64,000 nucleotides of DNA from the NCBI RefSeq assembly GCF_034930985.1, contig NZ_JAYGIM010000012.1, positions 1-64,000 on the forward strand, given 5' to 3'. The DNA is from Arcicella lustrica (GTDB lineage: Bacteria; Bacteroidota; Bacteroidia; Cytophagales; Spirosomataceae). Below, in pieces: positions 36,457 through 46,289 of the stretch. How positions within the stretch are numbered: position 1 is the stretch's first letter; every line of letters starts with the position of its first letter. Below the pieces are notes generated by a model. The model was not told the DNA's origin and did no database searches. It saw nothing but the letters and a program-made list of their open reading frames with translations. A program made the position numbers and the translations under genes.

Positions 36457-36464
36457 TATTTTTG
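36457..36464 (+). promoter_or_regulatory. Candidate -7 promoter element of the DUF2723 gene
   Basis: TATTTTTG matches TAnnTTTG and lies about 95 bp before the start codon. No convincing -33 TTTG is found at the expected distance, so confidence is low. Confidence 0.3.
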
Positions 36465-36559
36465 AGTTCAAATTTGTCTTTTGCTTACGTTGATAAGCGT
36501 TTTTAGCTAAAAAACGACCATTATCAACAAACAACCGATAACTGATAACGTACCCCTCA

Positions 36560-39529
36560 ATGAACAATTTTAAAAAAATCAACAATCTCATAGGCTGGAT
36601 TGTATTTGCTATCTCACTATTTGTCTTCACCGCAACGGTTGAACGTACTGCATCTTTTTGGGATTGTGGTGAGTTTATCGCTTGTGCATTTAAACTTCAA
36701 GTTCCACACCCTCCAGGAGCACCTCTATTTTTATTATTGGGTAGAATGTTCTCGTTGTTAGCTGGTTCAGACACCACTCAAGTAGCTTACTGGGTAAACA
36801 TGATGTCGGTACTTTCAAGTGCTTTAACGATATTGTTTATGCACTGGACGATTGTTTTGATTGGACGTAAAGTTTACAACAAAAAATTTGACGAGCTTTC
36901 AAAAGGCGAAGCCATTACTTTATTAGGTGCTGGTGTAGTTGGTTCTTTGGCTTATGCTTTCTCTGATACTTTTTGGTTCTCGGCTGTTGAGGCAGAGGTT
37001 TATGCCATGTCATCATTCTTTACTGCTTTGGTAGTTTGGGCGGCATTCAAATGGGAAGTTATTGAAGATGAAGCTACTGCAAACCGTTGGTTGATTTTAA
37101 TTGCTTATATCGTTGGGCTTTCAATCGGTGTTCACTTATTGAACTTGGTTACTGTACCTGCTTTGGCATTGTTATACTACTTCAAAAAATATCCCAAACC
37201 TACTTTCAAAGGTGGAATCATTGCTTTATTGGCTGGTTTATTTATTTTAGGAGTAATCAACTCGGCAATCATTCCGGGTATTCCTTCAATGGCATTCAAA
37301 TTCGAATTGTTATTTACTAATGGTTTTGGATTACCTTATGGTTTTGGGGCAATTTTCTTTGTAATTGTGCTAGTTGGTGCAATTGTTTGGGGAATTTTAT
37401 ATTCAATCAAAAAAGAAAAAGTAAACCTGAATATTTCTTTACTTTCATTAGTTTTTGTACTAATAGGATACCTTTCTTATAACTTGGCTTTTGTTCGTTC
37501 TACTTTTAATACTCCTATCAACGAAAACGACCCAAGTAATATCTTGAATTATGTAAAGTATTTGAAGCGTGAACAATACGGAGAACGCTCTTTATTGTAC
37601 GGTCCAATTTATACAGGTACAGTTGAAAGTGTTGAAAAGGGTGCGCCAGTTTATAAAATGAAAGATGGCAAGTATGAAGTTTATGACTACAAACAAAAAC
37701 TGATATACTCTAAAGACGGACAAATGTTGTTGCCACGTGTATATAGCAGTTCTCCGCAGCACATTCAGTTATATGAAGAAATGTTAGGTTTATCAGCTGG
37801 TGAAAAACCAAGTTTTGGCGATAACCTTAAATTCATGTTTACTCACCAAATGGGACACATGTATATGAGATATTTACTTTGGAATTTTGTGGGTCGTGAA
37901 AGTGACGTTCAAGATGCTGGCGTAATTGATTATACCAGAAAAGGTGAGCTCCCTGAATTGTTAGCACAGAATAAAGCTAGAAATAATTACTTCTGGCTAC
38001 CAATGATTTTGGGCTTATGTGGTTTTGTATTATTGGTGCGTAAAAACGAAAACGATTTCTTAGTAACAACCTTAATGTTCTTATTGACAGGTTTAGCACT
38101 TGTTGTATTCTTGAACTCACCACCAGTTGAACCTCGTGAACGTGATTATATTTATGTAGGTTCGTTCTATTTCTTTGCTATTTGGATTGGTTTAGGCGTA
38201 ATTCAATTAGCGGAATGGTTAGGCAAATTCTTGAAGAACCCAATGGTTTCAGGTACTGTAGCAACTTTAGTAACAGCGGTAGTTCCAGTAATTTTGATTC
38301 AACAAAACTGGGATGACCACGACCGTAATCACCGTTATCACCAAATAGACTTTGCTAAAAACATGTTGAATTCATGTGCGCCAAATGCTATTTTATTTAC
38401 AGGTGGAGATAATGATACTTTCCCTTTGTGGTATGTACAAGAAGTAGAAGGCTACCGTACAGACGTGCGTGTTTGTAACCTTTCTTTATTAGGAACAGAC
38501 TGGTATATCGACCAAATGAAACGTAAGACTTATGATTCGCAAGCACTTCCAATTTCTTTACCAAAAGACCGTTTCTTAGAAGGCTTGAACGAGCAAATCA
38601 TGTATTACGAAAACCCAAATGTTAAAACGGGTATCAATTTATTAGAATACTTGAAATTGGTAAAAGATGATAATCAAGCGATCAAAGTACCTTTAACGGA
38701 TGGCTCAATGATTAATACTTTACCAACTGAAAATCTATTCTTACCAATTGATGTTGAAGCAGTTAAAAAAGCAGGATTTGTGCCAAAAGATTTAGAACCA
38801 TTCATGACAAATCAAATGGCTTGGTCAACTGGTAAAAATGGTATCATGAAACCAGAGTTGATTCAATTAGATTTGATTGCTCAGAATGCAGCAACAGGTT
38901 GGAAACGTCCAATTTACTTTGCTACAACTTTGCCTTCAGCAAGTTATTTGAACTTGAAAGAATACATGCAACTAGAAGGTTATGCTTATAGATTGATGCC
39001 TTTCAAAGTACCAGAAGCAAAAGACGGTTTTGTAAACAGCGAATTAATGTATAATAACCTGACTACGAAAATGTTCTGGCGTGATTTGGACAATCCGAAA
39101 ACATATTATCATTCAGATTTTTATTTAGAAGTTCCAGTAGTAACGGCTCGTTTAGCTTTCTTACGTTTAGCAGACCAATTAGTTCGTGAAGGCAAATTTG
39201 CCAAAGCGAAAGCTGCATTAGATTATTGCTTAAAAGTAATGCCAGACAAAACCATTCCTTACGACCAACTTTCTGCCAATTTCGTAGCACTTTATTTAGC
39301 TGCTGGCGATAAGAAAACAGGCTTAGAAATGGCAGAAACCATTATGAACAGAAACAACAAAGCTTTAGATTATTATCTGAACGATAGAAGAGGTAGCGAT
39401 GGCAGAGAAGTACAAACGAATTTATATGAGATGCAAATCATCATTGAAGGCGTAAAAAATGCAAAACTTCCTGAAGCAGCTAAATACCAAGCGATGTTTG
39501 ATAAGCAAATGAATAAAGCGAATTCTTAG
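36560..39529 (+). CDS. DUF2723 / GT117-type protein O-mannosyltransferase-like membrane protein
   Basis: The 989-residue protein begins with a transmembrane helix (LIGWIVFAISLFVFTATV) and the family hallmark ASFWDCGEFIACAFKLQVPHPPG-type block with the conserved Asp-Cys-Gly-Glu, then about ten membrane helices to residue 575, and a soluble C-terminal region containing HYHQIDFAKN-like and TGGDNDTFPLWYVQE motifs plus TPR-like helices at the end. DUF2723 proteins are related to eukaryotic TMEM260 O-mannosyltransferases and to PMT-fold enzymes, so transfer of a sugar from a lipid carrier to exported proteins is the likely reaction (family knowledge; substrate unknown). It is a monocistronic gene. 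Confidence 0.88.
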   Translation: MNNFKKINNLIGWIVFAISLFVFTATVERTASFWDCGEFIACAFKLQVPHPPGAPLFLLLGRMFSLLAGSDTTQVAYWVNMMSVLSSALTILFMHWTIVLIGRKVYNKKFDELSKGEAITLLGAGVVGSLAYAFSDTFWFSAVEAEVYAMSSFFTALVVWAAFKWEVIEDEATANRWLILIAYIVGLSIGVHLLNLVTVPALALLYYFKKYPKPTFKGGIIALLAGLFILGVINSAIIPGIPSMAFKFELLFTNGFGLPYGFGAIFFVIVLVGAIVWGILYSIKKEKVNLNISLLSLVFVLIGYLSYNLAFVRSTFNTPINENDPSNILNYVKYLKREQYGERSLLYGPIYTGTVESVEKGAPVYKMKDGKYEVYDYKQKLIYSKDGQMLLPRVYSSSPQHIQLYEEMLGLSAGEKPSFGDNLKFMFTHQMGHMYMRYLLWNFVGRESDVQDAGVIDYTRKGELPELLAQNKARNNYFWLPMILGLCGFVLLVRKNENDFLVTTLMFLLTGLALVVFLNSPPVEPRERDYIYVGSFYFFAIWIGLGVIQLAEWLGKFLKNPMVSGTVATLVTAVVPVILIQQNWDDHDRNHRYHQIDFAKNMLNSCAPNAILFTGGDNDTFPLWYVQEVEGYRTDVRVCNLSLLGTDWYIDQMKRKTYDSQALPISLPKDRFLEGLNEQIMYYENPNVKTGINLLEYLKLVKDDNQAIKVPLTDGSMINTLPTENLFLPIDVEAVKKAGFVPKDLEPFMTNQMAWSTGKNGIMKPELIQLDLIAQNAATGWKRPIYFATTLPSASYLNLKEYMQLEGYAYRLMPFKVPEAKDGFVNSELMYNNLTTKMFWRDLDNPKTYYHSDFYLEVPVVTARLAFLRLADQLVREGKFAKAKAALDYCLKVMPDKTIPYDQLSANFVALYLAAGDKKTGLEMAETIMNRNNKALDYYLNDRRGSDGREVQTNLYEMQIIIEGVKNAKLPEAAKYQAMFDKQMNKANS

Positions 39530-39575
39530 TTTTTAAGACTGAAGTACTTTATTTGAAAACTCTTTTTGAAATTCA

Positions 39576-39620
39576 TTAACAATAAAATCCACCCATTTTT
39601 TGGGTGGATTTTATTGTTAA
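39576..39620 (+). terminator. Long-stem terminator after the DUF2723 gene
   Basis: A perfect 20-bp stem (39576-39595 with 39601-39620) closes a TTTTT loop; core TCCACCCA/TGGGTGGA. It is symmetrical and can serve both strands. Confidence 0.85.
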
Positions 39621-39704
39621 TGACCCTTTGAAAACATAAGATTACATAGGCAAATGAACAAAATTATCAAGTATAATCTATTATGGTTTGCTTATTAAGG
39701 TAGT

Positions 39705-39765
39705 GGTAACCTTTGTAGTTATCCAAAATAAGAAACGGTAACCAGCAAAGGTTACCGTTTCTTAT
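39705..39765. terminator. Probable ftsK terminator with overlapping alternative hairpin
   Basis: ATAAGAAACGGTAACC (39728-39743) and GGTTACCGTTTCTTAT (39750-39765) form a perfect 16-bp stem with a 6-nt loop. A second arm, GGTAACCTTTG (39705-39715), can instead pair with CAAAGGTTACC (39746-39756), which overlaps the first stem. Lies downstream of the ftsK stop on the minus strand. Confidence 0.6.
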
Positions 39766-39846
39766 ATTTTTATCTATTATGGAGCATCAAAGCTTAATTT
39801 AAAATACCTAAAATAAATAGTTTATGACTTAAATCACCTCCAAAAA

Positions 39847-42351
39847 CTACAAACTCTTCAAATGCCTTTCTAACGTTTCCATGTCTTTTATCAATACTTC
39901 TCTGGCTTTTGAGCCTTCGAATTGACCGACGATTCCTGCGGCTTCTAATTGGTCAATTAAACGACCAGCACGATTGTATCCTAATTTTAACCTTCTTTGA
40001 ATCAACGATGTTGAGCCTTGTTGATGGGTAACAATTAAGCGAGCTGCTTCATCAAAAAACTGATCACGGTTACTTGGGTCGAAATCACTTTTTTCAGAAC
40101 CCCCTCCTTCACTTTCTCCTTCAAATTCTGGTAACATATAAGCAGAATCGTAACCTTGTTGATTTCCGATAAATTCACAAACATCTTCTACTTCTGGCGT
40201 ATCAACAAAAGCACATTGCAAACGGATAATATCAGAACCCATCGAAAGTAACATATCTCCTTGACCAACCAATTGTTCTGCTCCGCCCGTATCCAAAATT
40301 GTCCTAGAGTCAATTTTTGAAGTAACTTTAAAGGAAAGACGAGCAGGAAAGTTAGCTTTAATTGTACCAGTAATAACGTTTACCGATGGTCGTTGCGTTG
40401 CTACAACCAAGTGAATACCGATAGCACGGGCTAACTGAGCCAAACGAGCAATTGGTTGTTCTACGTCTTTTCCAGCCGTCATCATTAAATCTGCCAACTC
40501 ATCTATAATCAATACGATATAAGGCATAAAGTAATGTCCTTTGTCTGGATTCAGCCTTCTATTAACAAACTTTACATTGTATTCTTTCAAATTTCTACAA
40601 CCTGCATCTTTCAACAAATTGTAACGATTATCCATTTCTATACAAAGCGAATTTAAAGTATGTACAACCTTTTTGGTATCCGTAATAATGGCTTCGGCAG
40701 CATTTGGTAACATTGCCAAGAAGTGTCGCTCAATTTTATTGAAAAGTGTTAATTCAACCTTTTTAGGGTCAACCAATACAAATTTTAATTGTGATGGATG
40801 TTTTTTGTAAAGCAGTGAAGTAAGAATCATATTCAAACCAACTGATTTCCCTTGTCCAGTAGCACCCGCCATCAATAAGTGAGGCATTTTAGCTAAATCT
40901 GTGATAAAAATATCATTACTAATGGTTTTCCCTAAAACAATTGGTAATTCAGCAGTTGATTTCTGAAATTTTTCAGAGCCAATAACCATTTTTACAGGAA
41001 CCATTTCACGGTTTTTGTTTGGTACTTCAATACCAATTGTGCCTTTCCCAGGAATAGGAGCAATAATACGAATGCCCAAAGCTGCTAAAGATAAGGCGAT
41101 ATCATCTTCTAAATTCTTGATTTTTGAAATCCTAACTCCCGCATCAGGAATGATTTCATACAAAGTAACAGTTGGTCCAATTGTAGCTTTGATAGAAGCG
41201 ATACCGATGCCATAATTCGCCAAAGTTTCCACAATTTTATCCGAATTGGCTTTCAATTCTTCTTGCGAAACATTTGGTTTGCCCATGTCATACTCTTTCA
41301 TCAAATCCAATGTTGGGTACTTATAATGAGGCAAATCTAACATTGGGTCGTATAACCCAAACTTTTTCACCAATTCATCATTGACAGATTCGTTGATTTC
41401 CAAAGGAGCATCATCTTCAAAATCTTCAATAATTTCAGGAATATCATCGCTATTTTCAATCGTCAAAGCAACAGGACCTTTGTTTGCATTATTACTTTTA
41501 GTAATGGGCGTTTCTACAACTGGTGGAAGAAAAGGACGAATATTGGCTTCGTCAAAATTATCTTCATGGTCGATGGCTAATTCCTCTTCCGGTTCTTCTT
41601 CAGCTAAAATTGTTTCAAAGTTCTCTCGTACTCGTTTGATATTTTTAGCTTCGGCAATATTGTCTTCTGTTGCTTCATTTTCAGGTGTAGTTACAGCAAT
41701 ATTGTCATTCTCACCTTCATTTGTGGCAAAACTTGAAGTATCAACTTTGTAATAATAAACGATAAAAACAATCAGTACAAAAGAGATGACAAAGAAAGAA
41801 GCCCAACCGATAAAACCATATAAATACTCATTGATAAAATAGCCGATACCTCCACAAAGGTTACTCCATTTTTCCTCCGCTTCAAGCATGAAAACGAAAA
41901 AGCCAAGGAAAGTACTTAGCCAAATCATGTAAAATAATGATTGCCAAGTAAGTTTTTCAAGGGGTAAAATTTCCTTCTTAAAAGATAGTTTGTAACCCGC
42001 AATCAATAAAATGGGAACAAGTAAAAAGGCTGACCAACCGAAAAGCCTAAAAAGTAACAAATGCGCTAACTTCGCTCCATACAAACCGAATGGATTTTTT
42101 GGCTGTTTTTTCAAAGGTTCAATAGACGATTGTAAATCATCTTCCACCTCACTTTGGTCTGCATCACCTGTAAAAAGATGCGACGAAAATGAAAAAAACA
42201 TGAATATACCTAAGAGTATAAACAGGATGCCCAAAACGAAGTGTAATTGTTCGCTTTGAAGTATTTTTTTTATATTGAAATCAAACGAAATGGGTTGGGA
42301 AGGATTTCGTTCTTTGGTTTTTTCTGTATTTTTTGGAATATTTCTAGCCAT
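39847..42351 (-). CDS. ftsK: DNA translocase FtsK/SpoIIIE family
   Basis: The 834-residue protein has four N-terminal transmembrane helices (residues about 35-210), an acidic linker (about 210-340), and the RecA-like motor. Walker A is AGATGQGKSVGL, Walker B is IVLIIDELADLMM, followed by RAIGIHLVVATQRPSVNVITG. The C-terminal winged-helix gamma domain (TSLIQRRLKLGYNRAGRLIDQLE) reads KOPS-type polar sequences. It couples chromosome segregation and dimer resolution to cell division at the septum. Length and domain order are normal for Bacteroidota. Confidence 0.96.
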   Translation of the reverse strand: MARNIPKNTEKTKERNPSQPISFDFNIKKILQSEQLHFVLGILFILLGIFMFFSFSSHLFTGDADQSEVEDDLQSSIEPLKKQPKNPFGLYGAKLAHLLLFRLFGWSAFLLVPILLIAGYKLSFKKEILPLEKLTWQSLFYMIWLSTFLGFFVFMLEAEEKWSNLCGGIGYFINEYLYGFIGWASFFVISFVLIVFIVYYYKVDTSSFATNEGENDNIAVTTPENEATEDNIAEAKNIKRVRENFETILAEEEPEEELAIDHEDNFDEANIRPFLPPVVETPITKSNNANKGPVALTIENSDDIPEIIEDFEDDAPLEINESVNDELVKKFGLYDPMLDLPHYKYPTLDLMKEYDMGKPNVSQEELKANSDKIVETLANYGIGIASIKATIGPTVTLYEIIPDAGVRISKIKNLEDDIALSLAALGIRIIAPIPGKGTIGIEVPNKNREMVPVKMVIGSEKFQKSTAELPIVLGKTISNDIFITDLAKMPHLLMAGATGQGKSVGLNMILTSLLYKKHPSQLKFVLVDPKKVELTLFNKIERHFLAMLPNAAEAIITDTKKVVHTLNSLCIEMDNRYNLLKDAGCRNLKEYNVKFVNRRLNPDKGHYFMPYIVLIIDELADLMMTAGKDVEQPIARLAQLARAIGIHLVVATQRPSVNVITGTIKANFPARLSFKVTSKIDSRTILDTGGAEQLVGQGDMLLSMGSDIIRLQCAFVDTPEVEDVCEFIGNQQGYDSAYMLPEFEGESEGGGSEKSDFDPSNRDQFFDEAARLIVTHQQGSTSLIQRRLKLGYNRAGRLIDQLEAAGIVGQFEGSKAREVLIKDMETLERHLKSL

Positions 42352-42568
42352 ATAAAAAATTGGTTCTTGGCGAGTTACAATTGGTTAAAGATTTGAGGAT
42401 TAATCTTTTTGTTGATGAAGCTCAATTTTTTTCTAACCATTAGCCTTGTGCCAAGCAACTGTATTATTCCAAAGTTCGCAATTTTGAGGTATTTTTTGCG
42501 AAAAAAATTAAAAATGTTATTTAAAATCACAATAAAGGCTTTTTAACAGCGAAGCCAAATTTTGTATT

Positions 42569-44791
42569 TTACTTGTTTAATAATACTTTTTCTGTAATTG
42601 GCGCTTTCCCTTCTGCCATTATTCTGATAAAATAAGTGCCATTTGAATAAGTACTTAAATCAAAATAGACTTCTTCGTTGAGATTGGTGCTTGACTTTCT
42701 ACCAAGGTCTTTTCCTGTAAAATCTATTAAATGAAATGTTGCGGGATAAGTATTTTTAATATAAATATAATGGTTGGCTGGATTTGGGTAAATCACCGCC
42801 GATTTACTTTCTTCATTGCCTGTAACCGTAAATTTTGTTGTTCCTTTCAAAAATCTTAAACCTCCAGAATTTGTACCAACAACAAAGTCTGGAATTACAT
42901 CGCCATCTAAATCTCCAACAGTAATTGAAAGCATTCCGCCTAGTTTCAGATGTTCATGTTTCCCTGTAAAATCATTTAAAATACCAGAAGTGTCTTCTTT
43001 GAAAAGGTCTTGGCTTTGTTCAATAATATTTTTGTAAATCTTAAACGTACCATCACGATTTCCTGTGATAAGTTCTACTTTTCCATCGCCATTCAAATCG
43101 GCAACGGTCAAGGAAACATTGCCTGAAAGATAATCAGAAGTAAGTCCGCCTAGTTCTTCTTTCGTTAAAACATAATTTGGATTTTCGTTACTTCCGTTAT
43201 TTTTATGAAATTCAATTCTTCCACTTCCTTTTCCGATGAGTAAATCTTTTTTGCCATCATTATCTAAATCGAAAAACAAAGGGGAATCTCCATTTGATAA
43301 ATTATTGATTTTAGGTAAAGTGACAATTTCAGAAAGTTTCAGCGAAAAAGCCTGATTTCTAGGCGCACGATTTGGAATGTACTGAATCGTCATGCCATTA
43401 AAAGTATTGGCAGTAAAACCAAAATCTTCAGTGCCGTCGCCATTCATATCAGTCACAAATGGTTTGATTTCAAATAATTGCTGTGCTTTTGAAAGGTCTA
43501 AGAAATCAGCCGTTTTTAACTCAAAAGTATTATTTCCTTTATTTTCATAAAGAGTAATATTGGCTCTATAACCTGTCTCACCACGATTTCCTGCATTGCC
43601 AACTAATAAATCTTTATCGCCATCACCATCAATATCTACTAAAACTGGAGAAGTATTTTCTCCCAAATCTACCATTGTGTTTTGTAAGAAATTGCTTTGT
43701 TGGTAGGTTAGTATTGGTTTATTGTTTTGACCTGAATTTTTGAAAAACCAAGCTGAATTTTGATAATCAACTGTTTGAAGCGCATTATCATAACCATTTG
43801 GTGCGGCGATAACGTCTTTAATTCCATCAAAATCTAAATCTTCATAATAAATCGCAGGGAAAACAGAGAAATCTATGGGTTTTTGATTTGGAAAATAATA
43901 ATCTGCTTTGGTGAAAATGGTTTGATTCAAATTTCCATTATTGCTCAAAGCCGCCACTCTGTTGGCTGTAACATGTCCGTAAAGAGCATCTTTCAAACCG
44001 TCGCCATCTAAATCTATAACCAATAAAGCATTCCCAGAATGTTCTACTTTTTGGCTACTTGCATTTCCATTTCCACCGACTGGCGTATTACTTCCGCAAT
44101 CTTGATTAAAACGTGCATCTTCAAAATGTTCTTTGAAGAAATTTCCCCAACAATCGCCAACTCTTTTAAATTCTAAATGCGTATTGTCTTTATAATTTTC
44201 TTGGCTGAAGTTTTTATGAAAGAGTAAAAAATTTCCAGAAGAATCAAAAGCGATGATGTCTAAATCTCCATCATTATCAATGTCAACAATGGCAGGAATA
44301 TCAGTTGAAGCCGTGTATAAATTGATTTTTCCTGAATAACCAGTACTGTAAAGTGGGTCAGTAATGAGTTGCCAAGCGATTTTATCAGTAGAAATATTTC
44401 TATAAACCTTGATTCCTGCTGGCGTATAAGTGAAAATGTCTTTTTTGCCATCTGAATCATAATCAACCATCAAAATCCAATGTTGAATACTTGGAAATGC
44501 ACTTTCAAATTCTGGGGCATATTGCCAAAAGTACTTTCCAGCATTATCTTTTTTGGCTAAAAAAGTAGAAAGTTTGGAATTGGTTCTGTCGAAAACGACT
44601 AAATCTTCAACGTTATCATTATCTAAATGGCATCTTGAAAATTGCGGAGCATTAACACCTCCTGCAAAAGCATTTGGTAAAATTTGTCCATTTTGGATAA
44701 TTTTGAAAGTATTATTGTATTGAAAGGTAAAGTTTTGAGCAAAGCTTTTACCAAGATTTGACAGTAATAAAAGTAAAATTAATTTTTTCAT
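42569..44791 (-). CDS. Secreted FG-GAP/VCBS-repeat protein with T9SS sorting domain
   Basis: The 740-residue protein has a signal peptide (residues 1-18, ending SFAQ) and repeated FG-GAP/VCBS propeller blades with calcium-binding motifs of the type DIDNDGDLDI, DLDGDGLKD, DIDGDGDKDLL, DLNGDGKVEL and DLDGDVIPDF. The C-terminal 75 residues (VIYPNPANHYIYI ... GTYFIRI, ending LLNK) are a type A sorting domain for the type IX secretion system. It is thus exported to or across the outer membrane and probably has a binding or adhesive role; no catalytic domain is visible. It is divergent from murF. Confidence 0.92.
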   Translation of the reverse strand: MKKLILLLLLSNLGKSFAQNFTFQYNNTFKIIQNGQILPNAFAGGVNAPQFSRCHLDNDNVEDLVVFDRTNSKLSTFLAKKDNAGKYFWQYAPEFESAFPSIQHWILMVDYDSDGKKDIFTYTPAGIKVYRNISTDKIAWQLITDPLYSTGYSGKINLYTASTDIPAIVDIDNDGDLDIIAFDSSGNFLLFHKNFSQENYKDNTHLEFKRVGDCWGNFFKEHFEDARFNQDCGSNTPVGGNGNASSQKVEHSGNALLVIDLDGDGLKDALYGHVTANRVAALSNNGNLNQTIFTKADYYFPNQKPIDFSVFPAIYYEDLDFDGIKDVIAAPNGYDNALQTVDYQNSAWFFKNSGQNNKPILTYQQSNFLQNTMVDLGENTSPVLVDIDGDGDKDLLVGNAGNRGETGYRANITLYENKGNNTFELKTADFLDLSKAQQLFEIKPFVTDMNGDGTEDFGFTANTFNGMTIQYIPNRAPRNQAFSLKLSEIVTLPKINNLSNGDSPLFFDLDNDGKKDLLIGKGSGRIEFHKNNGSNENPNYVLTKEELGGLTSDYLSGNVSLTVADLNGDGKVELITGNRDGTFKIYKNIIEQSQDLFKEDTSGILNDFTGKHEHLKLGGMLSITVGDLDGDVIPDFVVGTNSGGLRFLKGTTKFTVTGNEESKSAVIYPNPANHYIYIKNTYPATFHLIDFTGKDLGRKSSTNLNEEVYFDLSTYSNGTYFIRIMAEGKAPITEKVLLNK

Positions 44792-44849
44792 GTAATATTT
44801 GTCGAAAAATCCTGAATCTCACATTTGAGGTACACACATAACGAATAAA

Positions 44850-46163
44850 ATGATGATTTCGCTTACTGAATTATATCAAAAGTATAAAGAATGTTCTGGT
44901 GTTTCTACGGATACCCGTAAAATTGAAGAAGCTTCTATGTTTTTTGCCTTGAAAGGTCCCAACTTTAATGCGAATGCTTTTGCCGAACAAGCCATCGAAA
45001 AAGGAGCAAAGTATGCTGTTGTTGATGATGCCCTTTATGTAAAAAACGAGCAATACCTTTTGGTAGAAGATGGACTGAAAGCCTTACAACAATTAGCTAA
45101 TTTTCATCGAAAACAGTTAAATATTCCCTTTATTGGTTTGACGGGTTCTAACGGTAAAACCACTACTAAAGAACTAATCAATTGTGTTTTATCAAAAAAA
45201 TATTGTACTTACGCAACACTAGGAAATTTGAATAATCACATTGGTGTTCCTTTAACGATTTTGGCAATTGATGAAACGATTGAAGTAGCCATTATTGAAA
45301 TGGGAGCGAACAAACAAGGTGATATTAAAGAATTAGTAGAAATTGCAGAACCAACACATGGATTTATCACCAATATCGGAAAAGCGCATTTAGAAGGTTT
45401 CGGTGGAATGGAAGGAGTAAAAAAAGGCAAAGGCGAATTATATGATTGGTTGGGAGCTCACAACGGAACTGTTTTTGTCAATGTAGCTTCTGAACCAACT
45501 TACGAAATGATTCAGCCATACAATTTCAAAGAAACTGTTGTTTACACTTCTTTGGAAAACCAAGCTTTTGAAAATGTCGTAAATATTGTTGAAGAAAGTC
45601 CTTTTGTTGTTTTTAAAGATGCTTCTGAAAAACAATATACTTCTCATTTAACGGGTATTTACAATTTCCAGAATATTTGCGCAGCCATTAGAATTGGTCA
45701 ATTTTTTGGCATTGAAACGTCAATTGCTTGTCAGGCTGTTGCTGATTATGTTCCCAATAATAACCGTTCACAGTTTATTCAAAAAGGAACAAATATGGTT
45801 TTGATGGATGCTTATAATGCTAATCCTTCTTCAATGTCAGCCGCTATCACTTATTTCAACGATTTGAAAGTAGGCAAGAAAATGGTGATTCTGGGTGATA
45901 TGTTTGAACTTGGTGAAGAAGCTAGCTCAGAACATGAAGCCATCGGGAAATTATTGCTGAACTGTCATTTTGATTATATCCTTTTAGCTGGTCATTTGAT
46001 GGAAAGCGCTGTGCGAGTTTTGCCTTTAATGAAAGTACATTATTTCCCAGATAAATTTGGTTTACACAATTGGCTACAAGATTATCCCGTTAATGATACT
46101 CACATTCTTGTAAAAGGTTCAAGAGGTATGGGATTAGAAAGTGTGTTGCAATTTTTGGGTTAA
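44850..46163 (+). CDS. murF: UDP-N-acetylmuramoyl-tripeptide--D-alanyl-D-alanine ligase
   Basis: The 437-residue protein has the MurF N-terminal substrate domain (GVSTDTRKIEEASMFFALKGPNF), the Mur ligase P-loop GLTGSNGKTTTKEL, the carbamylated-Lys/metal region (EMGANKQGDIKELVEIAEPTHGFITNIGKAHLEGFG), YNANPSSM and the C-terminal KGSRGMGLE. It adds D-Ala-D-Ala to the UDP-muramoyl tripeptide in the cytoplasm, the last soluble step of peptidoglycan precursor synthesis. Two adjacent Met codons make the start uncertain by one residue. It stands outside the usual mur/fts cluster. Confidence 0.95.
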   Translation: MMISLTELYQKYKECSGVSTDTRKIEEASMFFALKGPNFNANAFAEQAIEKGAKYAVVDDALYVKNEQYLLVEDGLKALQQLANFHRKQLNIPFIGLTGSNGKTTTKELINCVLSKKYCTYATLGNLNNHIGVPLTILAIDETIEVAIIEMGANKQGDIKELVEIAEPTHGFITNIGKAHLEGFGGMEGVKKGKGELYDWLGAHNGTVFVNVASEPTYEMIQPYNFKETVVYTSLENQAFENVVNIVEESPFVVFKDASEKQYTSHLTGIYNFQNICAAIRIGQFFGIETSIACQAVADYVPNNNRSQFIQKGTNMVLMDAYNANPSSMSAAITYFNDLKVGKKMVILGDMFELGEEASSEHEAIGKLLLNCHFDYILLAGHLMESAVRVLPLMKVHYFPDKFGLHNWLQDYPVNDTHILVKGSRGMGLESVLQFLG

Positions 46164-46231
46164 TAGAATCTCATTTTGTAGGATAACATTACCGTTTAAT
46201 CAATATTCAAGATAGAGTGAAAATGTTGTAT

Positions 46232-46239
46232 TATCTTTG
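46232..46239 (+). promoter_or_regulatory. Candidate -7 promoter element
   Basis: TATCTTTG matches TAnnTTTG and lies 50 bp before the start of the coiled-coil membrane protein gene. The -33 element is not clear. Confidence 0.3.
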
Positions 46240-46289
46240 AGGGATTTTAAAAAACCAAAACGTTATTTTTAAAACTTATCCATTTCATC

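Noticed and set aside
36400..36630. 76-codon minus-strand frame between pheS and the DUF2723 gene
   Set aside because: Overlaps the promoter region and first codons of the DUF2723 gene; no protein features.
39530..39846. Riboswitch or attenuator
   Set aside because: Both flanking genes end here, so no downstream gene could be controlled; listed instead as terminators with an unexplained alternative hairpin.
41015..42259. Plus-strand frames of 66, 123 and 82 codons within ftsK
   Set aside because: Antisense shadows of a well-supported ftsK gene.
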